This document shows, piece after piece, positions 22,840-34,200 of a DNA stretch of 64,000 bases (position 1 is the stretch's first letter; every line of letters begins with the position of its first letter). The notes below the pieces were generated by a model. The model was not told where the DNA came from. It saw only the letters and a list, made by a program, of their open reading frames with translations, and did not search any database. The position numbers and the translations under genes are program-made. Source of the DNA: Apteryx mantelli (lineage: Eukaryota; Chordata; Aves; Apterygiformes; Apterygidae); NCBI RefSeq assembly GCF_036417845.1, contig NC_090017.1, positions 62,001-126,000 on the forward strand. Direction: 5' to 3'.

Positions 22840-23215
22840 CCAGCACACACCTGTCCACACCTGTGGGCACTGGTGGGTGTCGCTGGCATCAGTGTGGGTG
22901 TAGCTGAGGGTAACTGGGGTGCCAGTGCGGGTGTAGTTGGGGTGTAGCTGGGGGGGGGGGGTCAGTGCAGGTGTAGCTGAGGGTAATTGGGGTGTTTGCA
23001 GGGGTGTAGTTGTGTTCATGGGGTTGTAGGTGCAGGTGTCGCTGAGGGTAGTTGGGTGGTCAGTGCAGGTGCAGTTAGGGGTCAGCGCGGGTGTAGCTGG
23101 GGCTAGTTGGGGTGTCAGTGCAGGTGTAGCTAGGGGTAAGCTGAGGTGTCGGCACGGGTGTAGCGGGGGTGTGGTCAGGGTGTTGGTGCAGGTGTAGCCG
23201 CCCTGCACCCCCGGT
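22840..23215. repeat. Minisatellite GCAGGTGTAGCTGGGG downstream of WRAP53
   Basis: Imperfect units of 25-35 bp rich in GGTGTAG and GGGGTGTCAGTG between the WRAP53 3' end and the DNAH2 promoter. No gene recognised; EFNB3, expected here by human synteny, is absent. Confidence 0.85.
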
Positions 23216-23256
23216 GGCAGCACAGACTCACGGGAGACGCGGTTAAGTAGAAACAC

Positions 23257-23262
23257 TTTAGT
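23257..23262 (-). terminator. WRAP53: Probable WRAP53 poly(A) signal variant ACTAAA
   Basis: The + strand TTTAGT gives ACTAAA about 150 bases past the WRAP53 stop codon (23413-23415). ACTAAA is a known weak variant. No AATAAA or ATTAAA was seen nearby. Confidence 0.4.
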
Positions 23263-23412
23263 GCGAACCCCCACCGCAACCCCGGCACAACACCCGAACA
23301 CACACGCGCACATCCCCACGCAACCCCCCCCCACGTGACCCCCCGCACACACACAATCTTGCACACGCATGTCCCTGCACACACACGACTCCCGCACACG
23401 CGTGTCCCCCCC

Positions 23413-26400
23413 CTAGGCCTCCTCCTCGGCGGTGTCGCCCCCTCCCCACCACCAGAGCTGCAGGCAGTTGTGGCCCCGGGCGGGGGGGCCTTCGGCCTCC
23501 TCCTCCTCCTCCTCCTCGGCGCTGGCCCAGGGCTCTGGGAAGAGCCGCTGCCCCGACGCCGTGGCCAGCAGCGGCAGGCTGGGGTGCAGGCTGTGGGCCC
23601 AGGCAGCCGGCATCAGCCGTGCCGCACAGGCGGCCGCAAGCCCCCCCACCACCATCCGCAGGGACCCAGATGTCCAGGACCACCCCCCCCATCCGCAGGG
23701 ACCCAGGCATCCGGGCTCCCCCCTCCCCAGGGAACCAGGTTATCTGGATGCCCCCAATCTCCTCCCAAGGGACTCAGGGGTCCCAGTGCCCCCCCCACCC
23801 TCAGGGACCTAGGCGCCCCCCCTCCCCAGGGACCCAGGTGTCCGGGTGTCCCCCCCCGAGGGACCCAGGCATCTGGGCTCCCCTTCCCCATGGATCCAGG
23901 CGTCCAGGCTCCCCCCTTCCCCAGGGACCCAGGCGTCCAGGCACCCCCCTCCCCAGGGACCCAGGTGTCCGGAAGCCCCCCCCCCCCCCCCCCGAGGGAC
24001 CCAGGTGTCCGGGTGCCATCTCTAAAGGACCCAGGAGTCCGGGCTCCCCCTCCGCATGGATCCAGGTATCCAGGCTCCCCCCTTCTCCAGGGACCCAGGT
24101 GTCCGGGTGCCCCCCCCCCAAGGGACCCAGGTGTCCGGGTGCCATCCCTAAGGGACCCAGGCGTCCGGGCTCCCCCTCCCCAGGGACCCCGGCATCCGGG
24201 CACCTCCCCCCCGAGGGGCCCCGGCGTCCGGGCACCCCCCCCCCCCCGGGGCCCGCACCCACCTGGCGCCGTTGACGCAGTCGCGCAGGGCGCGGAAGCG
24301 CAGCAGCGGCGGCAGCAGGGGTTGGGGCCCGGCCGCCGGCGCCGCCCGCGTGTCCCACACCCGCACGCAGCCCCCCGAGTCGCCGCTCACCAGGAACCGC
24401 CCGCTCCTGCGGCGCACAGGCACGTTGTCACCCCCCCCCCAACAGGGACACAGGTGCACGGGCACGTTGTCACCCCCCCTCCCATGGGGGACACAGGCGG
24501 CCGGGGACATCGTCACCCACCCCAGGGCCCAGGCGTCCGGGCACCCCCCAGGCTCCCCCCCCCAGGGCCCACATGTCCTGGTGTCCCGTCCCTCCCACCC
24601 CCTCCCGCCAGGTCCCAGGTATCCGGGTGCCCCCCAGGCGTCCCCCCCCCCCGGGGCCCAGGCATCCGGACACCCCCCAGCCCCCCCCTTCCCTGGGGGC
24701 CCAGGGATCCAGGCGCCCCTCAGGCTCCCCACCCCGGGGCCCAGGTGTCCGGGTGCCCCCCCCCCCCCAGAGCCCAGGTGTCCAGACACTCCCCAGGCTT
24801 CCCCCCACCCTGGGGCCCAGGCGTCCGGGTGCCCCCCAAGGTCCCCAGCATCCCCCCCCACTGGAGCCCAGGCGTCCAGAAACCCCCCAGCCCCCCACCC
24901 CACCCCAGGACCCAGGTATCCGGGTGCCCCCCAGGGCCCAGGCATCCCCCTCCCTGGGGGCCCAGGCGTCCGGGTGCCCCCCAGGTTTCCAGCCCCCCCC
25001 CCCCCCCCGCGGGGCCCAGGCGCCCGCACGCACGGGTCGAGGTCGAAGGCCACCCGCTGGTTGGTGGCCACCGGCCGCTCCAGCACCAGCAGCGTCTGGT
25101 CCAGGCGCCGGATGTCCCAGCACAGGATGTGCTGCGCCTGGGGGGCGGGGCCTATCAGCAGGCCACACCCCCACCACGCCCACCACCTGGTTCAACCAAG
25201 GGCCCCCCCCCCCCACTGCCCAGGCCTGGCCCCTTGCCCTGGCCACGCCCCCTGCCCCAGGCCACACCCCCCTTCCTAGGCTGAGCCCCACCCCCTGCCC
25301 AGACCCTGCCCCTCTTGGCCACACCCCCTGCTCCCCCAGCCACCCCCCACCTGCCTGACCCCACCCCCAGCCCTGTGGCTCCACCCCCAACCACCACAGA
25401 CCCCACCCCCTGCCCTTGGCCCCACCCCCAGCCCTGGGGCCCTGCCCCATCCAGGCCCCACCCTCACCTCAGACCCCACCCCCTGCCCTCGGCCCCACCC
25501 CCCACCTGAGAAACCCGCCCCTAAGGCCCAGCCCCACCCCCAGACCCAAAGCCCCACCTCTGCCTTCAAACCCCGCCCCACCCAGACTCCACCCCCTACA
25601 GCTGGGACACCCCTCCCCAACACCTTGGCCCCACCCCCACCACACACCCGAGGCCCCGCCCACCTTGCGCCCCCCGGCGAAGAGGCGGAGCCCGTCAGGG
25701 GTGAAGCGGAGGTGGGTGGGGGCGGCGGGGAGGCGGGGCAGCAGGGCCACGGCCCCGCCCCCCGCCCGCGGGTACAGCCCCAGGCTCCGCCCATAGGAGC
25801 CGCAGGCATAGAGCGCCTGGGCGGGGCTGCAGGCCAGGCAGCCAATCAGGCCCCGCTGGCCCCGCCCCCCCGCTGCAGGAGCCCGTCAGCAGCCACATCC
25901 TGGGGAAGGGGGAGGGGCATGCCAAGCCCCACCCCCCTCCCACCACCCCTCACTGCCAGGCCACACCCCCTGGACTGGCCACACCCCTCCCAGCACCCAG
26001 TCCAGCCCACAGCCCCTGGGGGGAGGTGGTGCCTCCAGGCCCCGCCCACCCCCACAGGCCCCGCCCCCACCCCAAGCTCCGCCCCCCACCCACTCCAGCT
26101 TCGCAGACAGCCCTGAACACATTGGCCCCGCACACGCGTGTGCTCACTGCAGGGGTCACGTGTCACGGATGCCCCTGCCCCCCACGTGTCCCCGCACACG
26201 CGTGTGCTCCCCGTGTGTGGGCCACATGTTCCCACACGTGTGCTCCCTGTGCGTGGGCCGTGTATCACACCCCCCATGTCCCTGCACACACGTGTGCTCC
26301 CTGTGAGCTGCGTGTCCCCCCACACGCGTGTGCTCCCCGTGTGTGGGCCGCGTGTCCCCGCCCACGCGTGTGCTCACCATGCGTGGGCCGCGTGTCGCAG

Positions 26401-29400
26401 GCCCCCCCGTGTCCCCGCCCACGCGTGTGCTCCCCGTGCGTGGGCCGCGTGTCCCCGCCCACGCGTGTGCTCACCGTGCGTGGGCCGCGTGTCGCAGACG
26501 CGCCCCGGGTGGCCGGTGGCGAAGACCCTCACGGCGCCGTCGAAGCCGCACAGCAGCTCGGTGCCGTCGGGCGAGAAGCAGAGGCTCCGCGCCGCTTCCA
26601 GCTCGTCCTGCCGCCCCGGACGCCTGGGTCCCTCGGACGCCGGGGCCCCTTGGGATCCACCAGCCCTCCCGCCCCGGACGCCTGGGCCCCTCGGAATCCA
26701 CCCGCCCTCCCGCCCCGGACGCCGGGGCCCCTCGGAATCCACCCCCTGGATGTCTGGGCCCTGCTCCCACCCGGACGCCTGGGCCCTCCCGTCCTGGACG
26801 CCTGGGCCCTCACCAGGTGGTTGTAGGCGCGGAAGGAGCCCCCCGCCCCCCCCCGGACGCCTGGGCCCCCCCGTCCCGGACGCCTGGGCCCTTACCAGGT
26901 GGTTGTAGGCGCGGAAGGAGCCGCGCAGGCTCCCGTCGAAGGCGTCCCAGAGGTGCACGGGGTTGTCCCGGCTGCTGCTGGCCACCCTGCGCCCCCCCCC
27001 CACGCTCCCAGTATGCCCAGTGCTCCCAGTAACCACCTCAGTGACCTCCCCCAGTGCTCCCAGTATGCCCAGTGCTCCCAGTAACCCCCTCAGTGACCTC
27101 CCCAGGGCTCCCAGTAACCCCCAGCACCCTCCCCCAGTGCTCCCAGTATGCCCAGTGCTCCCAGTAACCCCCAGCGCCCCCCTCCAGGGCTCCCAGTAAC
27201 CCCCAGCGCCCTCCCCTGGTGCTCCCAGTAACCCCCAGCACCTCCCTCCAGGGCTCCCAGTATCCTCCAGTGCTCCCAGTAAGTCCCCAGTAGCTTTCCC
27301 CTGTGCTCCCAGTATCCCCCAGTGCTCCCAGCATGCCCCCACTCCCCTCAGTAACCTCCCTGTATCCCTCCCAGTAACCCCCAGTGCTCCCCCCCATGAC
27401 TTCCCAGTGTTCCCAGTAACCCCCAGCTCCCTGCCCAGGGTCCCCCAGCACCCCCAGTCTCCCAGTTCCCCCCCCAGTCCCCCCACCCCAGTGCTCCCAG
27501 TCCCTCCCAGTGCCTCCCAGTGCCCCCCGGTCCCCCCAGCCCCCTGTCCCCGTGCTCCCAGTGCCTCCCAGTGCCCCCCAGTGCCCCCCAGTGCTCACAG
27601 GCAGGAGGAGGGCCGGGCCGAGGCCATGCCGGGCAGCCAGCAGTAGTCGTAGATGGTGTCGCCCTCCGGCACCCGCAGCGCCGGCACCTGCGCCCGGACG
27701 CCTGGGTCCCTCGCCCGGGACCCCCGACCCCCCCCCAGACCCCCCAATACCCGCCGGGACCCCCCCAAATCCCCCTGCATCCCCCAACACCCCCCGGGTG
27801 CCCCTAAGTGCCCTGGGGACCCCCTAAATAGCCCCCAGACCCCCCTAAACACCCCCTAGATGCCCCATGGGGCCCCCCAACACCCCTAAAGGCCCCCCGG
27901 GACCCCCCAGGTACCCCGGGGACCCCCCCAAACACCCTAGGGGGCCCCCAGCATCCCATGGGACCCCTTAAATACCCCTGGGACACCCCCCCCAGATACC
28001 CCCTAGGACCCCCAAACACCCCCTGGGCCCCCCTAGATACCCCAAGGCCCCCCCAAATATCCCCTGGGACCCCCAAATGCCCCTGGGACCCCCCCAGATA
28101 CCCCAAGGACCCCTAAATACCCCATGGGGCCCCCTAAAACCACCCTAGGACCCTCTAGGGACCCCAAGGGCCCCCCTAAACACCCCTTGGGACCCCCCCA
28201 AACACCCCCCTGACACCCTAATGCCCCCAGAACCCCCCTAAGCACCCCCTGAGACCCCCAAATACCTCCTGGGCCCCCCCCAATCTACCAAGGGCCCCTA
28301 AATACCCCCCCGGGACCTCCAAATACCCCCCAGGACCCCTTAAAATACCCCAGGACCCCCCCAACCCCCCCAGGACCCCCCCCCGATGCCCCCCGGGGCA
28401 GGTACCAGCTCGGGCAGGGCCCCCCCCGGGGCCCCCCCCAGCGCCGGGGGCAGGTCGTAGATGCGCAGCGTGTTGTCGTTGCTGCAGGTCAGCAGGCAGG
28501 AGCCGTCGGGGGCCCTGCGGGGGCCCAGGCGTCCAGGAGGGCTCGGGGCAGCCCCGGCCTCCACAACCCCCTCCCCCCTGCCAGGGGCCCAGGTGTCCGG
28601 GACCCCCCCCTCCCTCCCCCCCCCCGATTGCTCCCAGGCACCCAAGTGTCCAGGACCCCCTGCATTACTATGAGGGGCCCAGGCGTCCGGGACCCCCGAT
28701 TGCTCCCAGGGGCCCAGGTGTCCGGGACCCCCTGTGTCACTACCAGGGGCCCAGGCGTCCGGGACCCCCGATTGCTCCCAGGGACCCTGGCGTCCAGGAC
28801 CCCCCCCCCCCCCAACCACTGCAAGGGGCCCAGGCGTCCAGGCCGGGCTCCCCCCCCTCCCCGATTGCTGCCAGGGGCCCAGGCGTCCGGGACCCCCAAT
28901 TGCTCCCAGGGGCCCAGGCATCCGGGACCCCCCCAACCACTACAAGGGGCCCAGGCGTCCGGGCTGAGCTCCCCCCCCTCCCCGATCTCTGCCAGGGGCC
29001 CAGGCTTCCGGGTGCCCCCCCCCCCCAAGGGGCCCAGGCGTCCGGCTCACCACTTGCAGCCCTTGAGGAAGTTCTCGGGCCGCCGGCCGTACTCCTCCCG
29101 CGCCTCCGCCACCAGCCGGGGGGGCCGCTGCAGCTCCGCGGGGGGGGGCCTGCGGGACCCAGGCGTCCGGGACCCCCCCACACGCATCACACCGGGGGGC
29201 CCAGGCGTCCGGGACCCCCCCCACCAGGACCCAGGTGTCCAGGACTCCCCTCCCCCAATCACACAGGGGGCCCAGGCGTCCGGGGACCCCCCCCCCCACC
29301 AGGACCCAGGCGTCCGGGACCCCCCCACACGCATCACACAGTGGGCCCAGGCGTCCGGAGACCCCCCCACACACACATCACGCCGGGGGGCCCAGGCGTC

Positions 29401-29907
29401 CGGGACCCCCCCCACTCCCCCCACCAGGACCCAAGCGTCCGGGACCCCCCCCTCACATCACACCAGGGGGCCCAGGCGTCCGGGGACCCCCCAGGGACCC
29501 CCCCACCCCCAGGGGACCCAGGCGTCCTGCCCCCTCCCCCCTGGAAGGGGGGGGGCCCAGGCATCCAAAACCCCCCCACACACACACCAGGGGGACCCAG
29601 GCGTGAGGGACGCCCCCTCCCCTACCCACAGTGGGCCCAGGCTTCCGGGGGGGGTGGAGGGGCCCAGGCGTCCTGCCCCCCCCCCCCAGAGGGGGCCCAG
29701 GCGTCCGGGACACTCACGGCTCCTCCTCGGGGTCCTGGGGCTCGGCGGGGTCCCCCCCCTCGGCGGGGGGGGCTGCCGGGGGCTGCGGGGAGGGGGGAAG
29801 GAATCAGCACGGCCGCGGGCCCAGGCGTCCGGCAGCCCCCCCCACCCGTCCGGGACCCCGGGACCCCCCCCCCCGCTCCCCGCACCTTCCTCCATGGAGG
29901 CCGCCAT
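23413..29907 (-). CDS. WRAP53: WRAP53 (TCAB1/WDR79), telomerase and Cajal-body WD40 protein
   Basis: WD40-repeat protein that binds the CAB box of scaRNAs and telomerase RNA and brings them to Cajal bodies. Diagnostic blocks in order: [146 protein letters not shown] and the end LQLWWWGGG. Exons: 29886-29907, 29718-29782, 29051-29149, 28406-28514, 27599-27687, 26896-26986, 26475-26607, 25664-25872, 25034-25137, 24263-24406, 23413-23590. Start MAASMEE is the best candidate. The frame from exon 1 through exons 2-3 is off by one base across G/C homopolymers, so the short acidic N-terminus (about 30 residues before RPENF) is uncertain. From exon 3 on every junction keeps frame. Confidence 0.95.
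23640..25025. repeat. CCCAGGCGTCCGGG minisatellite, WRAP53 introns
   Basis: Two blocks (23640-24250, 24440-25025) of a 14-16 bp core CCCAGGYRTCCGGG spaced by C runs. The same core recurs to about 49900 in four genes. Confidence 0.95.
25140..25660. repeat. CCACCCCC-rich low-complexity intron of WRAP53
   Basis: Degenerate CCACRCCCCC repeats, nearly G-free on the + strand, between exons 25034-25137 and 25664-25872. Confidence 0.75.
25900..26510. repeat. WRAP53 intron: CACCCC-rich part, then minisatellite copies of the exon 7 edge
   Basis: 25900-26125 is low-complexity. From 26130 to 26510, units of about 40-65 bp (ACGCGTGTGCTCMCCGTGCGTGGGCCGCG, spoken in parts) repeat six or more times, and the real exon 7 3' edge (26475 on) is one of them. 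Confidence 0.9.
26610..26895. repeat. CCCGGACGCCTGGGCCC minisatellite with a partial copy of exon 6, WRAP53 intron
   Basis: Same core as the dispersed minisatellite but in opposite orientation. At 26808-26841 it includes a 30-bp copy of the end of exon 6. Confidence 0.92.
27000..27595. repeat. Minisatellite CCCAGTGCTCCCAGTA, WRAP53 intron
   Basis: About 35 copies of a 10-20 bp unit between exons 26896-26986 and 27599-27687. Confidence 0.95.
27715..28395. repeat. Minisatellite GGGACCCCCAAATACCCC, WRAP53 intron
   Basis: Units of 15-20 bp filling the intron. The transcript strand is G-rich, with many G3-G6 runs. Confidence 0.93.
28520..29710. repeat. CCCAGGCGTCCGGGACCC minisatellite, WRAP53 introns
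   Basis: Units of 35-60 bp around the CCCAGGCGTCCGGG core on both sides of exon 29051-29149. Confidence 0.95.
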
Positions 29908-29949
29908 GACGGCCGAAGCCCCGCCCCCTCCCCAGCGGGGAAACCTCGC

Positions 29950-30145
29950 ACAAGTCTCGCGAGAGCGGAAGCGGTGGGCGGGGAAAAAAGAGAACCACAC
30001 CCGTCCGCCGCGTTTATTGGCTACAAATCGCGCGAGATTTCGCGCCCGCCGCTTCCCCCTCCCTCCCCGCCGCGCAGCCCGATGACGTCACGCCCGCCGG
30101 CTCCGGAGCAGTCTCGCGAGAGTTCCGGCGAAGTCTCGCGAGGTT
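29950..30145 (-). promoter_or_regulatory. WRAP53: WRAP53 promoter: CRE, TCTCGCGAGA elements, CCAAT
   Basis: Within 200 bp upstream of the proposed ATG (29907) are exact TCTCGCGAGA palindromes at 29955-29964 and 30112-30121, a 9/10 match at 30134-30143 and a partial one near 30028. There is also a palindromic CRE TGACGTCA at 30083-30090, a CCAAT on the transcript strand at 30015-30019 and a GGAAG ETS-like core near 29966. TCTCGCGAGA is a known core element of housekeeping CpG-island promoters, fitting a ubiquitously used telomerase factor. Confidence 0.75.
30013..30018 (-). terminator. TNFSF13: Possible TNFSF13 poly(A) signal AATAAA inside the WRAP53 promoter
   Basis: The transcript strand reads CCAATAAACG: an AATAAA about 1.23 kb after the TNFSF13 stop, overlapping a CCAAT box for WRAP53. 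It is the only canonical signal I found between 31246 and 29950. A closer non-canonical site cannot be excluded. Confidence 0.45.
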
Positions 30146-30174
30146 TCGTTGCTTGGCTTGGAAGAGGGGGGAGG

Positions 30175-31245
30175 GGACCCAGGCGTCCGGGCAGCGACTT
30201 CACCCCCCAACGGGGGGGACCCAGGCGTCCGGGCCGTCCTGGAGCAGTGACACCGGGGCCACGGGGGTGCCCGGACGCCGGGGCCCCTGGTTCCCGGACG
30301 CCGGGGCCCCTCATTGCCCGGACACAGGGGGGTCCCAGTTCCCGGACGCCTGGGCCCCTCACTGCCCGGACTCCGGGACCCCTGGTTCCCGGACGCCAGG
30401 GCCCTTCATTACCCGGAGGCGGGGGGGTCCCGGTTCCCAGATGCCGGGGCCCCTCGCTGCCCGGATGCGGAGGGTCCTGGTTCCTGGACGCCGGGGCCCC
30501 TCATTGCCCGGACACGGGGGGGGGTCCTGGTTCCCCGGACACTGGGGCCCCTCGCTGCCCAGACTCCGGGGCCCCTGGTTCCCAGACTCCAGGGCCCCTC
30601 ATTGCCCAGATGCCGGGGGGTCCCGGTTCCCGGATGCTGGGGCCCCTCGCTGCCCGGATGTGGAGGGTCCTGGTTCCCGGATGCCAGGGCCCCTCATTGC
30701 CCGGACACGGGGGGGGTCCCGGTTCCCGGATGCTGGGGCCCCTCGCTGCCCGGACTCCAGGACCCCTGGTTCCCAGACTCCAGGGCCCCTCATTGCCCAG
30801 ATGCCGGGGGGTCCCGGTTCCCGGATGCTGGGGCCCCTCGCTGCCCGGATGTGGAGGGTCCTGGTTCCTGGATGCCGGGGCCCCTCATTGCCCGGACACG
30901 GGGGGGTCCCGGTTCCCAAACTCCAGGGCTCTTCACTGCCCAGATACCAGGGCCCCTCGCTGCATGGATGTGGAGGGTCCTGGTTCCTGGACGCCTGGGC
31001 CCCTCATTGCCCGGACACAGGGGGGTCCCAGTTCCCGGATGCCTGGGCCCCTCATTGCCCGGACACAGGGGGGTCCCAGTTCCCGGACGCCGGGGCCCCT
31101 CATTGCCCGGACGCAGGGGGGTCCCAGTTCCCGGACGCCGGGGCCCCTCGCTGCCCGGACGCAGGGGGGTCCCAGTTCCCGGACGCCGGGGCCCCTCGCT
31201 GCCCGGATGCAGGGGGTCCCAGTTCCCGGACGCCTGGGCCCGGCG
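30175..31245. repeat. Minisatellite of 60-66 bp units between the WRAP53 promoter and the TNFSF13 stop
   Basis: Units: GTTCCCGGACGCCGGGGCCCC then TCRYTGCCCGGACRCRGGGG. About 16 copies in the reverse orientation of the core. Probably part of the TNFSF13 3' UTR. Confidence 0.95.
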
Positions 31246-34200
31246 CTAGAGGCGGACGATGCCCAGGAAGGTGCCGTGGGCGCTGAGGTCGAAGGAGGCG
31301 TTGGCCCGCGGCACCCGCAGGTGCAGGCGGTCGCCGCTGCGCAGCCGGAACACGCCTGCGACACGCCGCGCACACGGGGGGACACACATGCACACAGGGG
31401 GACAGCACACGGGGGGACACGCACATGGGGACACACACATGCACACGCCATGCACATGGGGACATGGAAACAGGGACACGCACATGGGGACGTGCACACG
31501 GGGACACGCACACGCCACGCACATGGGGACACGGACACGGGGACACGCACATGGGGACACACACACAGCATGCACATGCCACGCACATGCCACATGGGGA
31601 CATTGGCACACGGGATGCACATGGGACACGAGGGACGGGGGACAGGGGGGACACGGGGTCAGTGATGGTCTTTGACCCCCCCCAGTCCCTCCCAGTCCCC
31701 CCAGTTCCCTCCCAGTTCCCCCAGTCCATCCCAGTCCCTCCCAATCCCTCCCAGTCGATCCCAGTCCCTCCCAGTTCCCCAGTCCCCCCAGCCCCCCAGT
31801 GGATCCCAGTGCCCCCAGTCCCCCCCAGCCCCCCCAGTCCCCTCCAGTTCCCCCCAGTCCCCCCAGTTGATCCCAGTCCCTCCCAGCCCCCCAGTTCCCC
31901 CAGTTCCCCAGTCCCCCCCAGCCCCCCCCAGTGGATCCCAGCAGATCCCAGCACCCCCAGTCCATCCCAGTCCCTCCCAGTTCCTCAGTCCCCCAGCCCC
32001 CTCAGTGGATCCCAGTCCCTCCCAGTCGATCCTGGTTCCCCCCATTCCCCCCAGCCCCCCCCACCCCCAGCAGATCCCCGCAGATCCCCGCAGATCCCCG
32101 CGCCCCCAGTGGATCCCAGTCCCTCCCAGTGGATCCCAGTCCCCCCAGCAGATCCCAGCGGATCCCAGTGGATCCCTGCACCCCCAGTCCATCCCAGCCC
32201 CCCCAGCCCCCCAGTGGATCCCAGTCCCTCCCAGCTGATCCCAGCAGATCCCAGCAGATCCCCGCAGATCCCCGCGCCCCCAGTGGATCCCAGTCCCTCC
32301 CAGTGGATCCCAGTCCCCCCAGCAGATCCCAGCGGATCCCAGTGGATCCCTGCACCCCCAGTCCATCCCAGCCCCCCCAGCCCCCCAGTGGATCCCAGTC
32401 CCTCCCAGCTGATCCCAGCAGATCCCAGCAGATCCCCGCAGATCCCCGTGCCCCCAGTGGATCCCAGTCCCTCCCAGTGGATCCCAGTCCCCCCAGCAGA
32501 TCCCAGCGGATCCCAGTGGATCCCCGCACCCCCAGTCCATCCCAGCCCCCCCAGTGGATCCCAGTCCCTCCCAGTGGATCCCAGTCCCCCCAGCCCCCCC
32601 CCAGCGGATCCCGGCGGATCCCGGCGCCCCCCCCCCCCGTACCGGCGGTGAAGCAGGAGGCGTGGGCGCGGGGGGGGGCGGCCATGCTGCGGACGCAGCG
32701 CAGCAGCGGCTGGGGGGGGCCCCGGCGCCCCCCCCGCACCAGCACCTGCCCCATGGTGAACGTGGGGTCCGTGAACAGCACCTGCCCCCCGCGAAACACG
32801 CCTCAGCGCGCGCATCGACACGCCTCTGCACGCCTCGACACGCCTCGACACGCCTCCGCACGCCTCGACACGCCTCCACACGCATCCGCACGCCTCCGCA
32901 CGCATCCACACGCATCCACACGCATCCACACACATCCACACGCCTCAGCGCGCGCATCCACATGCATCAACACCCATCAACACACGCCTCGACATGCATC
33001 AACATGCTACCGTGCACACCTCTGCATGCCTCCATATGTGTCCACATGCCTCAACACACCTGAGCACGCCTAGACACGCTACAGTGCATGCCTCTACACG
33101 CCTCCACACACCTCCATGTGCCTCAGCACGTGCCTTGGCATGCCTCAGCATGCCTCAACATGCCTCAGCACACGCATCAGCACACCTCGACACGCCTCCG
33201 CATGCCTCAACACGCTACAGTGCACACCTCGACATGCCTCGACATGCCTCCATGCGCCTCAGCACACCTGCGCACGCCTCCACACACCTCCACACGCCTC
33301 CACACGCTACAGTGCATGCCTTGACACGCCTCAACATGCCTGAGCACGCCTGTGCATGCTTGCACACGCCTCTGCACACACCCCTGCATGTGTCATGCCC
33401 CAACATGCCTCAACACGCACCAACACAGCTCACACACGCCTGCATGCAGCGCTTACATGTGTGGGGCTGGCACGGAAGGGGGGACTGGGGACATGGGGAC
33501 ACGTTGGGGACACGTTGGGGACAAGTTGGGGACATCGGGGACACGGGGACATGGGGACACATTGGGGACAAGGGTGTCACCTGGCTGTAGACGAGGTAGA
33601 GGCCGGGACACCAGATGGGGACATGGGGACACGGGGATGTGGGGACACATTGGGGACACATTGGGGACATGGGGACACGTTGGGGACATAGGGACACATT
33701 GGGGATGTTGGGGACACGTTGGGGACGTTGGGGCCGCAGGTGTCACCTGGCTGTAGACGAGGTAGAGGCCGGGGTGCCACATGGGAACATGGGGGCAGGG
33801 GGACACATTGGGGACACGGGGACACGTTGGGGACATTGGGGACACGTTGGGGACGCGGGTGTCACCTGGCTGTACACGAGGTAGAGGCCAGGGCACCAGA
33901 TGGGGGTGTGGGGACACATTGGGGGACACGTTGGGGACACATTGGGGACATGGGAACACGGGGGACACGTTGGGGACATTGGGGACGCGTTGGGGCCGCG
34001 GGTGTCACCTGGCTGTAGACGAGGTAGAGGCCGGGGTGCCACATGGGAACATGGGGACGTGGGGACACATTGGGGACACGGGGACATTGGGGACACATTG
34101 GGGACACGGGGGACACGTTGGGGACATTGGGGACGCGTTGGGGACGCGGGTGTCACCTGGCTGTAGACGAGGTAGAGGCCGGGGCTCCGCACGGTCACCA

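Noticed and set aside
22722-22903. Possible + strand gene starting MHRGGG at the divergent promoter
   Set aside because: No similarity, no supported splice sites and it runs into repeat DNA. The ATG lies within the ZNF143-like site.
21411-23250. EFNB3 or another gene in the WRAP53-DNAH2 gap
   Set aside because: Only promoter-like CpG DNA and two minisatellites; no ephrin motif in any frame.
30200-31245. TP53 exons between WRAP53 and TNFSF13
   Set aside because: No p53 DNA-binding or tetramerisation motif is visible on the + strand; the region is a 60-66 bp minisatellite.
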